Shown here: positions 25,325 to 34,736 of the stretch, one piece after another
Layout of the letters: each line of letters starts with the position of its first letter
Numbering within the stretch: position 1 is the first letter of the stretch
From: a bacterium
GTDB taxonomy: Bacteria; Bacillota_I; Bacilli_A; Izemoplasmatales; UBA1188
DNA: 61,634 bases
Assembly (NCBI GenBank): GCA_017960565.1
Contig: JAGCYY010000025.1
Location: 1 to 61,634 of the forward strand
Direction of reading: 5' to 3'
Notes under the pieces: model-generated
What the model saw: the letters and a program-made list of their open reading frames with translations, nothing else
Database searches by the model: none
What the model was told of the DNA's origin: nothing
Program-made: the position numbers and the translations under genes

Positions 25325-26893
25325 TTATTTAATAATTGGCTTTTCCCAACAACTTGGTGCCTCAAGACCAAGCATTTTAACTATTGTTGGAGCGACATTC
25401 GCAAGACCGAAACTACCATCCGCAATTTCATATTTGATATCATCGTCCACAATAATGAAAGGTACAGGATTTAATGAGTGAGCAGTTCTAACTTGAATTT
25501 CACCTTTTTTATTCTTTTCAAGCATTTCATCAGCGTTTCCATGGTCAGCAGTCACAAGCATTGTATAGCCTTCTTCTTTTGCTACCTTTAATAATCTTGC
25601 AAGAGAAAGGTCTAGTGCTTCCATAGCACAAATAGTTGCAGGAAGTGAACCAGTATGTCCTACCATATCACCATTTGGATAATTTAATCTTATAAATCCA
25701 TATTTTTTAGATTTTAGAGCTTTTATTACTTCATCTGTAATCTCTGCAGACTTCATCCAAGGTCTTTCATCAAAAGATACCTTGTCAGATGGAATTTCCA
25801 TATAAGTTTCTAATTTCTCTGAAACTTTTCCACTTCTATTTCCGTTCCAAAAATATGTAACGTGTCCATATTTTTGAGTTTCACTGATTGCAAATTCATT
25901 GATTTTAGCATCAACTAATACTTCAGTTAAAGTATTTTTGATTTCTGGTGGGCTTACTAAAAATCTCTTTGGGAGTTGTAAATCACCATCGTATTGTAAA
26001 AGACCTGCATAACATACGTTTGGATAATATTTTCTATCAAATTTATCAAAGTCTTTCATATCGAAAGCCATTGAGATTTCAATAGCTCTATCTCCTCTAA
26101 AGTTGAAGAGAACTACAGAGTCATTATCGACGATTTTACCTACTGGTTTTCCATCTTTTGCGATTACGAATGCTGGTAGATCTTGATCTATAACATCATA
26201 TTCTTTTCTATATTCATCGATAGCATCTTTTGCGTTTTCGAACTGTTTTCCTTCACCTAAAACATGTGTCATCCAACCTTCTTCAACCATCTTCCAGTTG
26301 GCTTGATATCTATCCATTGTGATTTTCATTCTTCCGCCACCAGATGCAATCATCGCATCAAATGTAGAATCATTTAATTCATTTAAAACTTTTTCGAGTT
26401 CATCAACATAGATAAGCGCGCTTGTCGCTGGAACATCTCTACCATCAAGTAGAATGTGAACTCTAACATGCTTAACGCCTTCAAGTTTTGCTTCTTTTAA
26501 CATTTTAAATAGGTGATTGATGTTTGAATGCACATTACCATCAGATAATAGGCCTAAGAAATGAAGTGTTGAATTATGTGTTTTAGTGTTTTCAATTACT
26601 TCTTTCCATGCATTTGATTCATACATCTTGCCTGATTCTATAGATTCATTAACGAGTTTAGCGCCTTGAGAATAGATTTGACCACAACCAAGAGCATTGT
26701 GTCCAACTTCTGAATTTCCCATATCATCATCACTAGGTAGACCAACTGCATCACCGTGAGCTTTAAGGCGTGTATTTGGATAGGTTTTTAGTAAATAATC
26801 AAGTGTTGGAGTATTAGCTAAACTTACTGCATCTCCTAATCCTGTTTTAGAGAATCCAACTCCATCCATAACTACTAATAATATTGGTTTCAT
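25325..26893 (-). CDS. gpmI: 2,3-bisphosphoglycerate-independent phosphoglycerate mutase
   Basis: The 522-residue glycolytic enzyme has the metal site VVMDGVG and the catalytic Ser in DMGNSEVGHNALGCG. It has HILLDGRDVPATSA, and the second metal cluster in NYPNGDMVGHTG and VTADHGNADEM. It converts 3-phosphoglycerate to 2-phosphoglycerate using Mn2+. The ATG at 26893 follows GGAGG by 8 nt and begins the conserved core. A longer frame to 27025 covers the AT-rich upstream region and the end of a pseudogene. Confidence 0.95.
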   Translation of the reverse strand: MKPILLVVMDGVGFSKTGLGDAVSLANTPTLDYLLKTYPNTRLKAHGDAVGLPSDDDMGNSEVGHNALGCGQIYSQGAKLVNESIESGKMYESNAWKEVIENTKTHNSTLHFLGLLSDGNVHSNINHLFKMLKEAKLEGVKHVRVHILLDGRDVPATSALIYVDELEKVLNELNDSTFDAMIASGGGRMKITMDRYQANWKMVEEGWMTHVLGEGKQFENAKDAIDEYRKEYDVIDQDLPAFVIAKDGKPVGKIVDNDSVVLFNFRGDRAIEISMAFDMKDFDKFDRKYYPNVCYAGLLQYDGDLQLPKRFLVSPPEIKNTLTEVLVDAKINEFAISETQKYGHVTYFWNGNRSGKVSEKLETYMEIPSDKVSFDERPWMKSAEITDEVIKALKSKKYGFIRLNYPNGDMVGHTGSLPATICAMEALDLSLARLLKVAKEEGYTMLVTADHGNADEMLEKNKKGEIQVRTAHSLNPVPFIIVDDDIKYEIADGSFGLANVAPTIVKMLGLEAPSCWEKPIIK

Positions 26894-26951
26894 TTTTGTT
26901 TCCTCCATACCTAAACAATTATACACTAAAATACAAAATAATAAAAATGAA

Positions 26952-26971
26952 ATGATATCAATAGATATCAT
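26952..26971 (-). terminator. Hairpin after the RHS remnant
   Basis: ATGATATC (26952-26959) pairs with GATATCAT (26964-26971), and a T-rich run (TTTCATTTTTATT) follows on the minus strand. It lies 2 nt after the last stop of the decayed RHS gene, so it was probably that gene's original terminator. Confidence 0.65.
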
Positions 26972-26972
26972 C

Positions 26973-27826
26973 TCACTTGTTGTCTCTTTTAAAGTGAATA
27001 TAATACCACTCATTTGTTTCATCACGAAAAAACTATGCAGCGGATTTATAAGCTTTCTAGTCGTTTTGAGAACTTGATAACAGTTTGTATTCTTTATATT
27101 TCAAAACACGTCTTAATTGTATTATTGATATTTTCTCTTAAAAAATTTATCGTATTTTTCTTCCGCTTACCATATTTGAAATTGTCTCTCCTTTTGAGTT
27201 GTGTTGAAGAGACTGAATTTCTTTCCGTGCTTCTTCTTTAAATCAGTTTCATTAGCATGATAAATCTCATCACCATTTTTTATAATGGGTTGGGCTTCTT
27301 TTCTCATAAATCTTCTAACACCTATTTTTACTTAATTTACATATGATAATAAAAATGCAAATATACCACCAAAAAGTATTCCATCTGCCAGCCCATGCAC
27401 TAATGCATCAGTATAGATTTATGTTCTATTATAGCATTATATATAGATGAACTTGTTTTGCCTATAACGCCAACAATAAATGGGATTGCTTCGTTTATTC
27501 CACTATATACTTTAATGCTAATTAAAATAGCTAATGCAAGAAATGAGATACTAATACCAATTTTAATTATTGGATTCAGATCATAAAACCATTTAAGCAT
27601 TGATGCCCACATGGTTTTTCACCATGGTTTATTGGCATTTATATCATATGTTGGATTAATGCTTAATTCTTTTTGTGTTTCAATAGTATAAACACTTGGA
27701 ATATATCCAAGTATATTATTGAACATTATTCCATTTTATCTTATACCAGCAAGTCCATCTATATCATAAAAATATCTTATTTCTGTTCCTACTTAGTGTA
27801 TTTTTGATGCCTTCTATATTTCCCAT
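26973..27826 (-). pseudogene. Decayed RHS/YD-repeat toxin gene (C-terminal part)
   Basis: Reading the minus strand in shifting frames recovers an RHS-type C-terminus broken by many stops. It contains a YD-repeat piece (RYFYDIDGLAGIR), then ETQKELSINPTYDINANKPW. A stop comes before KTMWASMLKWFYDLNPIIKIG and a hydrophobic region, then a frameshift near 27415-27420 into YTDALVHGLADGILFGG. The last pieces are a 46-residue open stretch (27167-27307) and a C-terminus FFRDETNEWYYIHFKRDNK. Conserved RHS junction features (NPTYD...NKPW, WFYDLNP) support the call. It contains no functional open frame. The 5' repeat region is missing. Confidence 0.75.
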
Positions 27827-27898
27827 TTTACATTTGTCTATGTAAAATTAAAGATTTAAAGTAAAATTTATCAATTCTTTGGGGCAAATAATATCACC

Positions 27899-28492
27899 TC
27901 AATTATCATCAACAATTCTTGATGGATAGATTCCAAGATATTTATGTTTATTTATAAAATCTATCGGATCAAAATCACTTTTTTTCTCTATAATTCCTGG
28001 TTTTTCACGAGAGAAAATATCATATGCGGTTATGAATTCATTATTTTCAAAGATATCATTCCTATTTAATATTTCTATAACACTAGTAATATCATTATCA
28101 GAATAGAAATGAACGATATTATATCTAGATACATATATTTCATCATGACTTTTTATTGACCCAAAACCAAAGCCATAAAGACCTGAATCGATTATTTGCC
28201 TTCCATATTCATTAAAGAGTTCAAAACATTTTAATTTATCGATGTTGTCAATAAAATATTCTACCTTGTGATATGGATCAGTATCTTTCTTTCTAATTGC
28301 TTCTTCATCTTTTTTATTTAGAGGTACTTCAATTAAAAAGAAACATGGTTCATCTAAGAATTCAATAAAAGATGAGATAATGTTTTCCATTTTCTCATCT
28401 GAAATATTCGCAAAAACTGCATTGTTTCTTCTTTTATAACTCTCTGTTATTTTGTCGCTTTCAGGGACAGTAAAGCACTTACTGAATTTCAT
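27899..28492 (-). CDS. Hypothetical protein next to RHS debris
   Basis: The 197-residue soluble, acidic protein has no recognised motif. Noticeable segments are EPCFFLIEVPLN and GLYGFGFGSIKSHDEIYVSRYN, suggesting an alpha/beta fold. The ATG at 28492 is chosen (AAAAGGAAG upstream). It overlaps the end of the aldo/keto reductase gene by 14 nt, which implies translational coupling. It lies directly upstream of the decayed RHS gene on the same strand, so an orphaned immunity role is conceivable, but its coupling to the reductase argues for a metabolic one. Confidence 0.65.
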   Translation of the reverse strand: MKFSKCFTVPESDKITESYKRRNNAVFANISDEKMENIISSFIEFLDEPCFFLIEVPLNKKDEEAIRKKDTDPYHKVEYFIDNIDKLKCFELFNEYGRQIIDSGLYGFGFGSIKSHDEIYVSRYNIVHFYSDNDITSVIEILNRNDIFENNEFITAYDIFSREKPGIIEKKSDFDPIDFINKHKYLGIYPSRIVDDN

Positions 28493-29462
28493 CAGTTGTT
28501 TCTTCCTTTTTCTCATCTTTTAAATCTAGATAATCTAGTTTATCTTTTATATCAACATTTAGTGCATTTAGATTTTCACCAATATGTGTGAATGATGTAG
28601 AACTTATTATTGGACAAACATCCAAATCTTGATTTAATAAATAGGCAAGTGCGATTATTGAAACTTTAGAATTCTTTTCATTTGCGACATTTTCAACTCT
28701 TCTAAGTCTTTCCATATTTTCTTCTGAATAGAAAAGTTCTCTTGTCAGTTTTGGAAGTTCTTCTGGCTTCGTTTCATCTGCCTTGTATTTTCCGGATAAT
28801 AAGCCATTACCAAGTGCTGAATATGCTAGAACTCTAATATTATTTTCTTTATAGAATCTATATTCTTCACTATCGTTTGATGATATATATGAACCTTCTC
28901 CAGGGAAAACAAAATGTTCGAGTTTTGCAAGACAGTAGTTAGGTGAAGAGACTGTGAATGGGACAAGATTGTTTTCTTTTGCATAATCATTAGCTTCTTT
29001 GATTCTCTCAATACTCCAATTAGATACACCAATTACTCTTGTATAACCCATTTTTATGATATCATTCATAAAATCAACTATTTTAGATACTGGAACTTTT
29101 TTATTATCTCTATGCAATAATAAGACATCAACATAAAACGTTTTTAAAGCTTTAAGAGATTCTTCAACATCTCTTATTGCCGCTTTTTTGTTTACTCTTG
29201 AAATGCCAAATTTGCCTGGATGACAGCACTTAGACACGACAACCACATCTTCTCTTCTTTGTCTCATTAGCCATCTTCCAAAAGATTGCTCTGAAAGACC
29301 ATTTCCATACATCCTTGCTGAATCGAAAGTGTTGATTCCATTTTTAAATGCATATGTTAAATTATCGTCGTTATCATAACCACGATTCATAATGTCATTT
29401 GATAAACCCATAACTATTTTAGACACAGGTTTATTGAGTCCTGGAATGGTTGTGTACTTCAT
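28479..29462 (-). CDS. Aldo/keto reductase
   Basis: The 327-residue enzyme has the complete catalytic set of the aldo/keto reductase superfamily: D47 and Y52 in TFDSARMYG, K78 in VVSKCC, and H117 in LLLHRD. C-terminal NADPH-binding elements follow. It reduces carbonyls; the substrate is unknown. GAGGAGG lies 7 nt before the ATG at 29462. A broken second copy of its N-terminal quarter lies 3.4 kb upstream at 32902-33138. Confidence 0.92.
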   Translation of the reverse strand: MKYTTIPGLNKPVSKIVMGLSNDIMNRGYDNDDNLTYAFKNGINTFDSARMYGNGLSEQSFGRWLMRQRREDVVVVSKCCHPGKFGISRVNKKAAIRDVEESLKALKTFYVDVLLLHRDNKKVPVSKIVDFMNDIIKMGYTRVIGVSNWSIERIKEANDYAKENNLVPFTVSSPNYCLAKLEHFVFPGEGSYISSNDSEEYRFYKENNIRVLAYSALGNGLLSGKYKADETKPEELPKLTRELFYSEENMERLRRVENVANEKNSKVSIIALAYLLNQDLDVCPIISSTSFTHIGENLNALNVDIKDKLDYLDLKDEKKEETTDEIQ

Positions 29463-29510
29463 GCTGTTACCTCCTCTTTTTCAGTATTATTATACAATTA
29501 TTTAGGTAAT

Positions 29511-29536
29511 AAAAAAAGAGCAAAGTCGTACTTTGC
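29511..29536 (-). terminator. Terminator of the ABC transporter gene
   Basis: GCAAAGT (29520-29526) pairs with ACTTTGC (29530-29536), followed on the minus strand by TCTTTTTTT. Confidence 0.85.
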
Positions 29537-29544
29537 CCGGCGTT

Positions 29545-29598
29545 GAAAAGTTATTAAATATTTAAAAATTTTTTGTTTTCAATATTAATAACTTTTCC
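29545..29598. repeat. Imperfect AT-rich inverted repeat
   Basis: GAAAAGTTATTAAATATT (29545-29562) and AATATTAATAACTTTTCC (29581-29598) form a long near-perfect inverted repeat between the ABC gene's stop and its terminator. It could add to termination or protect the 3' end. Confidence 0.6.
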
Positions 29599-29599
29599 A

Positions 29600-31783
29600 C
29601 TATGTTAAATCATCAGATTTTATGAGTATTTCTTTTGGAGATAATTTTAAAAGGATTTTATTAGATATAATAACTGAACAATAAGAATATAGAATTGTAG
29701 ATATAAAAGTAAGTAAAATTGTCCAACTATTTAAACTCAAAAACGGTATTATAAATACTCTTTTATTTATTATGTGATTAAAAATAATTAGTACAAGGTA
29801 AAAAATAAGTAAAACAACAACCGATAGTATGAAACTTTCTATAAGCACAATGGTTTTCAATTTTTTTGACTTAAAACCAATTGAGAGTAAAATTCCAAAC
29901 TCTTTTTTTCTTCTATTTACAACGACATTAAGATATGATGACAATTCAATGACGGTTAATATAAAAAACACAATTATTAAAAGAATTATTATCGCTCGAA
30001 CAAAAATTATTCCCATTGAATTTTTAATACTTTCTGCTTGAGAAGAAAAAATTACCGAAGCATCAACACCATATTCTTTACCTTCTTCATTAAAACTAAG
30101 TTTTTTCAAAAAATATTTGTCTTTTAATATTCCTTTTTTTGCGACTAGAAAGAATTTAGAAACATGTTTTGTATAGTTTAAATACTCTTCTTCGTGCTCT
30201 TCAGCAAATTTCGTCATGAAATCATTGCAAACAATGAAATGGCTTGCTAATAATTTTTTATCTGACTCTTTTAGTGATAATTCAAAATATGAAAAACTCT
30301 CGTTTTTTCTTTGAATCAAACGGTTTTTAAATAAAAGATCACTTTCTGGTGTCTTAAAAACTCCGCATATTATGTAGCCATCTATTATTTTGCCGATTAA
30401 GTCATCAGGCGTATTAATTTTTGAAACGGTTCCATCCTCATTTAAAAAGCCGAATTTGAAGTATGCCTCTGCCTTAATATCGGTGATACCTATTTCATAA
30501 ATAGTTTCTGGATATCGGCACTTTTCTTCATCTTTAAACCTATTATCAGGCTCTAAAGGCAAATTGCTGTTATATTCTATAGCTTTATTCGAAGGAAAAA
30601 CAGACATTCTAATGACATTATCAAAATAATCATAATTATAATCTAAACAAAGAGCACTAATTTCTGATTCAGATAGATTTAATGATGAAACAAAGTTATA
30701 ATTTGGAATCTGAATTATTGGCGCACACCCATAATCTAAAATTTCCTTAGTTTTTTTGCTATATGGATCATAACTATCAGCCTTTTCTATCTTTGGCTGA
30801 TATGTATGATTATTAATTATTTTGTTGTAGCCCTCAACATAAACATAACTATTGTTTCTATATGCATATTTTAATGATGAATAGGAGATATTAGATGTCA
30901 ATAAAGTCACTAAAAATCCAGCAAAAAATAGCGATAAAAAGAGCATTATTATGGTTAAAAAAAGTCTAATTTTTTTGTGTTTAAATCCTTCTAATCCCAT
31001 TCTTAAAAACGTTTTAAACTTAAGATTTCCTTCGCTATTTTGAAACAAAATGGTATCATTTTTTTCACAATTAAAAACGTTTTTGTTTATATCATCTACT
31101 ATTTCGCCGTCTTTAAATCTAATTATTCTATCACCATAAACATTTGCGAACTCTTCATCGTGCGAAACAATTATAACTAGTCTGTCTTTAGATATTTCTC
31201 TTAATAAGTTTAAGATTTCTTTTCCAGTTTCATAATCAAGAGCGCCTGTTGGCTCGTCTGCAAGTATTATTTTTGGATCTTTAATTAAACATCTTGCAAT
31301 TGCGACTCTTTGTTTTTCACCACCAGATAATTCCGATATTTTTCTATCATAGAATGTATTTCCATTACTATCAACTAGAGATACTTTTTTTAGTATTTCT
31401 TCAATTTGTTTGCGCTTTTCATTATCATCTGTGTTAGATTCCTTTAAATCCAAAGCTATCTTTATATTTTCTCCAACTGAATAATAAGGTATTAGATAGT
31501 ATTCCTGAAATATATTACCAATATAGTGATTTCTAATAAATTCAAAATCTTCTTTTCTAGAATTAATATAACTATGTCCACATAAAATAATATCTCCAGA
31601 AGAAGGGGTGTCAATTGTTGAAATCAAGTTCAAAAAAGTGGTTTTTCCAGATCCACTTCTTCCAACGATAAAACACAACCCTTTATTATCAAAAGATATA
31701 CTTACGTTTTTTAATGCTAGTACTTCCGTTTTGATTTTTGGATTGATGTATTTTTTTTGTAAATTTTCAATAATTAAACTCAT
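29600..31783 (-). CDS. ABC transporter: ATPase fused to FtsX/MacB-type permease
   Basis: The 727-residue protein begins with an ABC ATPase (residues 1-235): Walker A GRSGSGKTT, signature LSGGEKQR, Walker B IILADEPTGALD and the switch His in VSHDEE. A membrane segment follows at about 275-300, then a large extracytoplasmic domain (about 300-610). Three C-terminal membrane segments (about 615-715) complete the FtsX/MacB layout. Such systems export peptides or lipoproteins, or transmit mechanical signals. It is 13 nt after a gene for a secreted papain-like protein, so the two may be functionally paired. The ribosome-binding site is poor, suggesting coupling. Confidence 0.87.
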   Translation of the reverse strand: MSLIIENLQKKYINPKIKTEVLALKNVSISFDNKGLCFIVGRSGSGKTTFLNLISTIDTPSSGDIILCGHSYINSRKEDFEFIRNHYIGNIFQEYYLIPYYSVGENIKIALDLKESNTDDNEKRKQIEEILKKVSLVDSNGNTFYDRKISELSGGEKQRVAIARCLIKDPKIILADEPTGALDYETGKEILNLLREISKDRLVIIVSHDEEFANVYGDRIIRFKDGEIVDDINKNVFNCEKNDTILFQNSEGNLKFKTFLRMGLEGFKHKKIRLFLTIIMLFLSLFFAGFLVTLLTSNISYSSLKYAYRNNSYVYVEGYNKIINNHTYQPKIEKADSYDPYSKKTKEILDYGCAPIIQIPNYNFVSSLNLSESEISALCLDYNYDYFDNVIRMSVFPSNKAIEYNSNLPLEPDNRFKDEEKCRYPETIYEIGITDIKAEAYFKFGFLNEDGTVSKINTPDDLIGKIIDGYIICGVFKTPESDLLFKNRLIQRKNESFSYFELSLKESDKKLLASHFIVCNDFMTKFAEEHEEEYLNYTKHVSKFFLVAKKGILKDKYFLKKLSFNEEGKEYGVDASVIFSSQAESIKNSMGIIFVRAIIILLIIVFFILTVIELSSYLNVVVNRRKKEFGILLSIGFKSKKLKTIVLIESFILSVVVLLIFYLVLIIFNHIINKRVFIIPFLSLNSWTILLTFISTILYSYCSVIISNKILLKLSPKEILIKSDDLT

Positions 31784-31796
31784 TTCATTATAAATT

Positions 31797-32831
31797 TTAG
31801 CTAAGAACTATTATGTTAACATGTTTAGAAAGGGTACCATTGGTTGATAAATTATTAGCATATGTCACCAATCTATAGCTGTTAATGCCATCATTATATA
31901 TGTAACTAAATGTTATATATCCAGCAAATAATCTTTCGTATATTCTCTTTTGAGATGACGACCCCGAAGACAACGAAAAACTACTTACATCAATTAAATT
32001 GTTCCAATTCATTGCATCATTTTCAAAACACATCCTCGTGTTATAGTATACTGTAACTGGATTATCAGTATAATTATCAACTTCAATGGTCCATTTAGGA
32101 TTAGAAGATGAAATAGATATATTTAGAAAAATATCATCATAATCAATTATTGTTGATGTTTGCCAAGAATCATATATATGAAAAGGCATAATGTGTCCAT
32201 CTGAAAGCGTTCCTACTTGTAAACCTTGATTCATAGCATTATAATATGCAGCATAAACAAGTTCGGAGCAATACCAAGAATGTTGATTTTCATCTATATC
32301 AATTGGGGTGTTATCCATATCGTACCAATACCATTTTCCAATTTGGCCTAAACAAAAATTGACAGCAGCTTGTTTTTGAGCAGTAGTGCTTAAATATACC
32401 CTGCATATATTTGTACCATAATGTGCAATCCTTGTATCATCTAAAAACCCATATTGTACGCCGCCGCCTACCGCTTCAACAGTTTGTATATATGTTTTTA
32501 ATAATCCATTCGCATCATAATAATAATGCGAAATATCTACAACAATAGCGGCGTGGCCTATATTTCCTATAAATGTATCCGACTCATATATAATGTCACC
32601 TACACATATATTGGAAAGATTATAAAACCCGTACTTTGGTTCACGTTTAAATTCGCTATTTGGAGTAATAGAATAGGTTTGGTTTGAAAGTATATAATCA
32701 GCATCTATTGAAGTTCTATCCTGTTCTTTAGAATAAAACGGTTGTTTATTGTTCTCTGCTTTTGCATTTATTGAAAAAATATATGAAAAAAAGAACAATA
32801 ATAAAATGGTTACAATAATTCGTTTTTTCAT
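31797..32831 (-). CDS. Secreted permuted papain-fold protein, YiiX/NlpC-P60-like
   Basis: The 344-residue protein has a signal peptide (cleavage near ANAKA, residue 25). A circularly permuted NlpC/P60-type domain follows, with the histidine in GNIGHAAIVVD (H93) and the cysteine in SWYCSELVYAAY (C188). That order is used by YiiX/YaeF-type amidases and acyltransferases. A C-terminal beta-rich domain (about 230-344) may bind a ligand. It probably cleaves an amide or ester in the envelope. No clean Shine-Dalgarno is visible. It shares a transcript with the ABC-permease fusion. Confidence 0.75.
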   Translation of the reverse strand: MKKRIIVTILLLFFFSYIFSINAKAENNKQPFYSKEQDRTSIDADYILSNQTYSITPNSEFKREPKYGFYNLSNICVGDIIYESDTFIGNIGHAAIVVDISHYYYDANGLLKTYIQTVEAVGGGVQYGFLDDTRIAHYGTNICRVYLSTTAQKQAAVNFCLGQIGKWYWYDMDNTPIDIDENQHSWYCSELVYAAYYNAMNQGLQVGTLSDGHIMPFHIYDSWQTSTIIDYDDIFLNISISSSNPKWTIEVDNYTDNPVTVYYNTRMCFENDAMNWNNLIDVSSFSLSSGSSSQKRIYERLFAGYITFSYIYNDGINSYRLVTYANNLSTNGTLSKHVNIIVLS

Positions 32832-32901
32832 AGTATCTACTCGTATTATATATATTGTGATATTTCACAGTTTCTATATAATACCTTCTCCTTTTCAAAA
32901 T

Positions 32902-33138
32902 TTATAATAGATTATCTCGTCTTTGCTTTCTAAGCCGTCTTTCAAATGATTATTCAGATTTATCTTTTCCGTATACTCTTACATAGTCAAAGGTGTTGAT
33001 TCCACATTTGAATGCATATGTAAGATTATCATCGTTTTCATATCCTTTATTCATGATATCATTTGATAATCCCATTATTATTTTAGATACTTGTTTATTG
33101 AGCCCTGGAATTGTTGTGTACTTTATATATCTTCTCAT
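32902..33138 (-). pseudogene. Broken duplicate of the aldo/keto reductase N-terminus
   Basis: The minus strand encodes KYTTIPGLNKQVSKIIMGLS and onward, nearly identical to residues 2-52 of the intact reductase at 28479-29462. The original start is ATA. A TAA (32950-32952) replaces the Gln codon of SEQSF, and similarity continues past it (SFERRLRKQRR) to a second stop at 32902. No ribosome-binding site is present. It is a decayed partial duplication. The remaining sequence at 32832-32901 and 33139-33215 shows only AT-rich promoter-like material. Confidence 0.85.
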
Positions 33139-33215
33139 TTTACACTTATATTATATAATATAATCTTAAATTTAACAAAAAATAAGTCATTTAAGAGAGA
33201 TTAAATACATATTAA

Positions 33216-33240
33216 AAAAGGATGGGGGGCCAATCCTTTT
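33216..33240 (-). terminator. Terminator of the 33261 lipoprotein gene
   Basis: AAAAGGAT (33216-33223) pairs with ATCCTTTT (33233-33240) across a GC-rich 9-nt loop, with TTAAT following on the minus strand. Confidence 0.75.
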
Positions 33241-33260
33241 CATATTGATTCTTAAATGAT

Positions 33261-33968
33261 TTATTTTACGTATTCTAGACTTGCGGATGGAGCTCTATAT
33301 ATTTCATATATCCATGTTTTAGTCTTTCCAGCATTGATATAAGATTCTATATTAGATACATCATCACTGTGTATTGAAAATACAAATAGTCTTTTAAAAT
33401 CTGGGTCACTCGTTTCTATTGCGATTTCTTTGTGTCTATCGATTGTGATTTCTTCAAAGCTTACATAATTAATAAAACTAAAATCATCATCTGTATATTC
33501 TTTATTCTTTAAGCTTTCCTCGTTAGTCATAATCAGGATGATTGTTTTAGATTCTTCTTCTGGATAATACATATAATCACTTGTAGACTGATACCATTCA
33601 TATGGGTTAGATGCAAAGATTAATTCTAAAGATTCAGTTTTGCCATATATATGTGCATTAAGAACATTATTTTTGAGCTCGTATGAAACAAGATTAGAGG
33701 TTAGAGGTATTGTTTCTATCTCTTTTGTCTTTTTGTTCATTATATTGATTTCATAATCGTTTGGATCTATTTTTTCGCCATAAAAATAATATCTTTTTTC
33801 TTTTTGTTTTATAGAAACTGAATAATCATTATCTAATTCTGTAGTAGTTGGTTTTTCTTCTTTTGTAGTTGTAGTAATATCAGTTGAAATTGTAGATGTT
33901 TTGTTTATACATCCACTAGTTATTCCTAGTAATAAAACCATAAATATGATTAAAATAATTTTTCTCAT
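33261..33968 (-). CDS. Lipoprotein of unknown function
   Basis: The 235-residue protein has a lipoprotein signal peptide (lipobox ITSGC at about residues 16-20). A Thr-rich linker and a beta-rich domain follow. The segment ESLKNKEYTDDDFSFINYVS followed by FEEITIDRHKEI is shared with the next gene upstream, so the two are tandem paralogues (10-nt spacing). No enzyme motif is present. It is likely a surface protein. Confidence 0.75.
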   Translation of the reverse strand: MRKIILIIFMVLLLGITSGCINKTSTISTDITTTTKEEKPTTTELDNDYSVSIKQKEKRYYFYGEKIDPNDYEINIMNKKTKEIETIPLTSNLVSYELKNNVLNAHIYGKTESLELIFASNPYEWYQSTSDYMYYPEEESKTIILIMTNEESLKNKEYTDDDFSFINYVSFEEITIDRHKEIAIETSDPDFKRLFVFSIHSDDVSNIESYINAGKTKTWIYEIYRAPSASLEYVK

Positions 33969-33978
33969 TGCTGGCCTC

Positions 33979-34635
33979 CTAGTAGTATGTATTATTCATA
34001 TAGTAAAAAGATGCAATTGTGGTTTTTGATTCAATCGCACTAGCTATACTTGAAATATTTTCTGGATCAAAATAGATTATAAAAAACCTGTGAAATTTAT
34101 CTCTATCTTCTTCTAACTTTATATCTTTCCATCTTTCTATGGTTATTTCTTCAAATGAAGTGATGTTTAAACCTTGGAAGTCATCTAATGTATATGCTTT
34201 ATTTTTTAAACTTTCTTCGTTATCTAATTCTATTATGAACGAGTCATTTCTTTGATAAGCATAATACATTGGATATAGAAAATATTCAGACTTTAACCAA
34301 TCATCTTCGGTAAATCCATAGTTGAGCTGATAAGATATTTTGTGGTTTTCTAGTGATACATAGAGTTTATTGTATTTTATTTCATATTCAATTGGCGTTG
34401 TATCAAGTGAGTATTCGTTATAACTTCCATCAATATACTCAACTTTAATCTTGTATCCATCAGGATTAAAGTCTTCACCAACTAAATAATACTTATTTCC
34501 ATATTCACTAAAACTCAATTTTGTAATCTCTTTGGTTGTATCAACTGAGAGATTTGTTGTAGTGGGATTATTAATATCAAAACCAAAGCTAAAAAACAAG
34601 ATAGATGAAATAAATAAAATTAATAATTTTTTCAT
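33979..34635 (-). CDS. Secreted paralogue of the 33261 lipoprotein
   Basis: The 218-residue protein has a signal peptide (about residues 1-18) but no lipobox cysteine, unlike its tandem paralogue. The shared core is ESLKNKAYTLDDFQGLNITS followed by FEEITIERWKDI. The first part (YYLVGEDFNPDGYKIKVEYIDG) resembles the bacterial immunoglobulin-like Big_3 pattern found in secreted Firmicutes proteins. GGAGG precedes the ATG at 34635. It may be released from the cell while the other copy stays anchored. Confidence 0.7.
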   Translation of the reverse strand: MKKLLILFISSILFFSFGFDINNPTTTNLSVDTTKEITKLSFSEYGNKYYLVGEDFNPDGYKIKVEYIDGSYNEYSLDTTPIEYEIKYNKLYVSLENHKISYQLNYGFTEDDWLKSEYFLYPMYYAYQRNDSFIIELDNEESLKNKAYTLDDFQGLNITSFEEITIERWKDIKLEEDRDKFHRFFIIYFDPENISSIASAIESKTTIASFYYMNNTYY

Positions 34636-34736
34636 AAGTTTTGTCCTCCTTTGATGTTAGGTATCTCTATACTTTATGTTATCATATATATATATATATC
34701 TACAACACATTTTTAGTTTATAGGCAATATGTATGA

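Noticed and set aside
27014-27241. 75-residue plus-strand open frame
   Set aside because: It is antisense to RHS remnants and has no ribosome-binding site or promoter.
34684-34700. Short (AT)n run
   Set aside because: A simple-sequence run in an AT-rich intergenic gap, too short to call a functional repeat.
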